Shown: positions 21,988-24,466 of the stretch, piece by piece
How positions within the stretch are numbered: the stretch's first letter is position 1
Layout: each line of letters begins with the position of its first letter
Origin: CAYVZU01 sp964455935
GTDB lineage: Bacteria > Fibrobacterota > CAYVZU01
Assembly: GCA_964455935.1 (NCBI GenBank)
Contig: CAYVZU010000056.1
Location: 1-24,466, forward strand
DNA length: 24,466 nt
Direction of reading: 5' to 3'
Position numbers and translations under genes: made by a program
The notes under the pieces: generated by a model
Database searches by the model: none
What the model saw: the letters and a program-made list of their open reading frames with translations, nothing else
What the model was told of the DNA's origin: nothing

Positions 21988-24177
21988 CTATTTTCTCTTT
22001 TTCTTTTTTAATTTCAGTTCCTCTTCCTGCCGGTCCTTTTCCCATTGCAGGCGCTTCTCTGCTTCCGCCTGCTTGGCCGCTTCAATCCGGGCTATCTTTG
22101 CCTGAGCCTTTGTGTTTCCCTTCTTTGCGGCGGCCCGAAGCCAGAAATCCGCGGTGCTCTTGTCAGAGGCCATTCCATAGCCGCCCTTCTCATAAATCAA
22201 CGACATGGAATATTGCGCATCGGCGTCCCCGAGATTGGCGAGAAAACCAAAATATTTTGCGGCGGACTTGTAGTCCCTTTTGACTCCCAGCCCGTCGAAG
22301 TACATTGAGGCGAGCTTCACGAGTGCTTTCGTATAATCCTGGTTGGCGCTTCGATTCAACCATGCGACCGCGCTGTCAAGATGTCCGCTTGTGGCCGCCT
22401 CTTCGAGATAGGCAAGTCCCAGGATATATTGGGCCTCCGGCTTGCCTGTGCGCGCAGCCACTCTCTTTTTCCTGAGTTCCTCGGCTTTCCAGCCGGCGCT
22501 TCCCAGAATGCTCTGGGGCAGGGTGAATTCCCCCTTCAATTCATAGCGTTTGCCGCGGAAGAGCAATCGCATTCCCTGATAATGGACAAAGCGATCCGTT
22601 GCAGGTGAAATCGATAGCGCCTGGTTTCTGTATGCCACCACAAAGGCACCGGAACCCTGATTGGCATATAGGGCCTTTGCCGCTGCCGGCGGCATCAATA
22701 ATTTGCCGCTGAAATCAAACTCGAAATAGCCCTCCTGCAGAGATAAAGAAACCGGGAAAAAACCCTGATCCGCATTGTATGCGCCAAGCTGAAGTTTTTG
22801 CGCACTGAATTGCTTCGAACGTATGCTGGAGGTGATTTTCCCAATCGTCATTTCGGTGGAGCTTTTCGCGGCGCGCGCAGCCTGAATTCGGGCCGAAAGA
22901 GACCTGCGCTTCTCCGCAAGGACATTGTCTTTCTGCAATTTGAATCTGGCTTTCCTGGCTTCGAAATCGGCCGTGCGCTCGAATGCATCTTTGGGAGGTA
23001 TGGCATAGAATTTATCAAGACTATCCATGGCAGCTGCTGAATCGGCACGCATTCTTTCAAAAACAGCGTCGAGCGAATCAACTTTGGATGCAAGCTGGCG
23101 CACCAGCTTCACGCTGTCAACGGGCTCGGGCTTGGGTTTTTCCAAGGGCGCCGGCGGTGGCGAAACAGGTGGTTGAACCGCCAGGGCTGTTTTGGGCGTC
23201 GGCTTCGGGGCCGCAGGGGCTGGTATCGTGTCGAGCCTTGGAGCTGCGGCGGTTGTCTTTGCCGTCGGCTCCGCAAGAGTGGAAACCGCAATCGTATCCG
23301 GTTTTTGGACCGATGCGGCGCCCTGCCAAGCCGGCTCCAAAGACGGCGCAGTAGCTGTGGGGGCAGGGGCTTGCGTTGGGGCAGTGCCCTTCCAGGCCGG
23401 CTCCAGGGTAGGCGGGGGGGCTTGCCGGGAATCGGTTCCAGTGTTTTCCTTCCATTCGGAATACGGATCGGTATCAACGGCGGCCCGTTGGGCTGTAATG
23501 GTCTTCTTTTTCGCACTACGCTTGCTGACCAGGATTGAGAGGTCCAGTTGCGGGTTTGAGAGATTCAGGAACTGGACAAAGCCGTTGTTCTGAGCGGCAT
23601 TCATAATGCCCACACTGTAGAGCTTCAGGGACGGCACCTTGCCGGCCAACCTTAGCAGCAGGGAAAACGAGCCTCCCTGCTGTCCGAGCAGGTCCACATC
23701 CAAGCCGCCGGAGACCGTGGTAAAAAGCTTGCTTGGTTTTGCGGAAAGCGCGTTCGAGGCAAAATTGAATCTGCTCAGCAAGAGGCCCGCGCCGGCGCCG
23801 GCCCGAGCGTACATGGGGCCCCAGACGCGAAGCCGGGCCGACATGCACGCCGAACCTGTTGTTACGCTGACGCCCGAAAGATCCGAATAAAGGAGATCGG
23901 CCCCCATGTAATCGACGGCACCAACTGGGTAATTGGCGAATTCGCCCTCCAGGTTGAGCGCGATTCTCTTATAGCCCAATGCGTATCCGGCCTGGAAGCC
24001 CGGTGCATAGATGATTTTGTTCTGAAGAATAAAATTGATCGGTAATTTTGGAGCGGCAATTGTGATGGCGGCTCCTGCGGAGATCTCCCGGAAGAAGGCG
24101 GGCGGGTCCTTGGGTTTGGAAACTGCCGCGGAGCACACTGCCGCAAGCACCAGGAACCAGAGACTGCTGCTTTTCAT
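21988..24177 (-). CDS. Exported protein: beta-barrel-like domain, Pro-rich linker, coiled coil and Sel1 repeats
   Basis: A 729-residue protein. A signal peptide (1-20, LWFLVLAAVCSAAVS) is followed by an alternating-hydrophobic, Gly-rich domain (about 30-220) resembling a small outer-membrane barrel or porin-like fold (AGYALGYKRIALNLEGEF). A Pro/Ala/Thr linker (about 250-350) contains two copies of LEPAWxG. A charged coiled-coil segment (about 355-440) follows, then a beta domain (about 450-555), about three Sel1/TPR-like repeats (578-700: AQYILGLAYLEE, ALVKLASMYFDGLGVKRDYK, AQYSMSLIYEKG) and a Lys/Glu tail. Sel1 repeats are protein-protein scaffolds. The layout suggests an outer-membrane-anchored periplasmic scaffold, but I know no named family with this order. 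ATG 24177 has GGGAG 8-10 nt upstream. It is a single gene by spacing. Confidence 0.8.
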   Translation of the reverse strand: MKSSSLWFLVLAAVCSAAVSKPKDPPAFFREISAGAAITIAAPKLPINFILQNKIIYAPGFQAGYALGYKRIALNLEGEFANYPVGAVDYMGADLLYSDLSGVSVTTGSACMSARLRVWGPMYARAGAGAGLLLSRFNFASNALSAKPSKLFTTVSGGLDVDLLGQQGGSFSLLLRLAGKVPSLKLYSVGIMNAAQNNGFVQFLNLSNPQLDLSILVSKRSAKKKTITAQRAAVDTDPYSEWKENTGTDSRQAPPPTLEPAWKGTAPTQAPAPTATAPSLEPAWQGAASVQKPDTIAVSTLAEPTAKTTAAAPRLDTIPAPAAPKPTPKTALAVQPPVSPPPAPLEKPKPEPVDSVKLVRQLASKVDSLDAVFERMRADSAAAMDSLDKFYAIPPKDAFERTADFEARKARFKLQKDNVLAEKRRSLSARIQAARAAKSSTEMTIGKITSSIRSKQFSAQKLQLGAYNADQGFFPVSLSLQEGYFEFDFSGKLLMPPAAAKALYANQGSGAFVVAYRNQALSISPATDRFVHYQGMRLLFRGKRYELKGEFTLPQSILGSAGWKAEELRKKRVAARTGKPEAQYILGLAYLEEAATSGHLDSAVAWLNRSANQDYTKALVKLASMYFDGLGVKRDYKSAAKYFGFLANLGDADAQYSMSLIYEKGGYGMASDKSTADFWLRAAAKKGNTKAQAKIARIEAAKQAEAEKRLQWEKDRQEEELKLKKKKRK

Positions 24178-24331
24178 TTTGCCACTCCCACCATGTCAAA
24201 TCTCAACCGCGCAGAACATCCACAAGGGCCTGTCCTTTATTCTAATCTATATTCTCTGATTCGTCGTACGGAAATTCTAAGAAACGCGAAAGAGCATGGC
24301 GGCCGCAGAAAACCGGTTGGCTCGCGGAAGC

Positions 24332-24345
24332 GGCGACCCGTCGCC
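24332..24345. repeat. Perfect 6-bp hairpin in the upstream hairpin cluster
   Basis: GGCGAC-CC-GTCGCC. Nearby, CATATC (24366-24371) and GATATG (24380-24385) form a second 6-bp inverted repeat with an 8-nt loop. Both stand in the 289-nt region upstream of the Sel1 gene, which holds no recognisable gene. Confidence 0.5.
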
Positions 24346-24400
24346 TCCGACTCAGAAAGCCTCGCCATATCGATTAGGTGATATGCCTGCGGTTTCCTCA

Positions 24401-24466
24401 AGTTGATCCGGGGCAATCCCGCGGCTTCGCGACGGGATTCATCAACGGATCAACTGCCGTATTTAG
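24401..24466. repeat. Nested palindromic repeat at the right edge (runs out of the window)
   Basis: Outer 10-bp arms AGTTGATCCG (24401-24410) and CGGATCAACT (24446-24455) are perfect complements. Inside are AATCCCG (24415-24421) with CGGGATT (24433-24439), and a central CGCG-GCTT-CGCG (24420-24431). The last 30 nt recur at 20250-20279. It resembles a REP/MITE-like dispersed element; its right limit cannot be seen. Confidence 0.65.

Noticed and set aside
24401..24455. Palindrome as an integron attC site
   Set aside because: The outer arms are AGTTGATCCG/CGGATCAACT, not the RYYYAAC ... GTTRRRY arrangement, and no integrase or cassette series is visible.
1..24466. CRISPR arrays, tRNA or rRNA genes, prophage or replication origin
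   Set aside because: No regularly spaced repeats, no cloverleaf or rRNA-like segment and no phage or plasmid replication genes were seen in reading both strands.

Overview
The window reads as chromosomal DNA of a Gram-negative bacterium, probably an uncultured lineage. It has full-size housekeeping genes (mutS, scpA, scpB) next to envelope genes (Flp/Tad pilin-like proteins, a beta-barrel-like protein with Sel1 repeats, a processive glycosyltransferase), plus several decaying genes and structured dispersed repeats. The phylum cannot be fixed from this DNA alone. The Asp-Ser-Leu/Pro-rich style of the large Sel1 protein and the gene mix would suit a Fibrobacterota- or PVC-like group, but that is only an impression.

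Layout. (1) 1-407: fragments, including a decayed Y1 (REP-associated type) transposase. (2) 408-11755: one long minus-strand block, read in this order: two tandem GH20 beta-N-acetylhexosaminidase paralogues, scpA, scpB, mutS, an ABC exporter half-transporter, and a secreted protein of unknown function. Most junctions from the second GH20 gene onward are tight (4-nt ATGA overlap GH20/scpA, 24-nt gap scpA/scpB, 4-nt gap mutS/ABC, 35-nt overlap ABC/last gene), so a polycistronic transcript is likely. (3) 11.99-12.85 kb: a sigma-54 activator (NtrC family) pseudogene broken by a run of single-base indels. (4) 12966-15480: a CslA-like GT2 glycosyltransferase and an unrecognised protein. (5) 15487-19754: a pilin region with a small Cys-containing protein on the minus strand, and on the plus strand a Flp-like mini-pilin, a classical Flp pilin, two TadE-like proteins, a TadG-like protein and an exported unknown. 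The assembly ATPase, secretin and prepilin peptidase are not in the window and must lie elsewhere if the system works. (6) 19.79-20.24 kb: a decayed medium-chain zinc alcohol/sorbitol dehydrogenase fragment. (7) 20551-24177: a membrane fatty-acid desaturase and a large exported protein with a barrel-like N-terminus, proline-rich linker, coiled coil and Sel1 repeats. (8) 24178-24466: a hairpin-rich stretch ending in a nested palindrome.

The most unusual feature is the repeat architecture around the pilin block. A ~195-bp nested fold-back element lies upstream of the Flp gene, and an inverted, diverged copy lies downstream of the last TadE-like gene. On each side a short AT-rich direct repeat lies on the gene-proximal side. 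The upstream AT-rich repeat appears to supply the -10 box of the Flp promoter, and the downstream fold-back copy supplies the start codon and N-terminus of the next open reading frame. The two recognisable metabolic/regulatory pseudogenes are broken mainly by single-base losses while all neighbours stay open. That means either recent decay or local sequence error.
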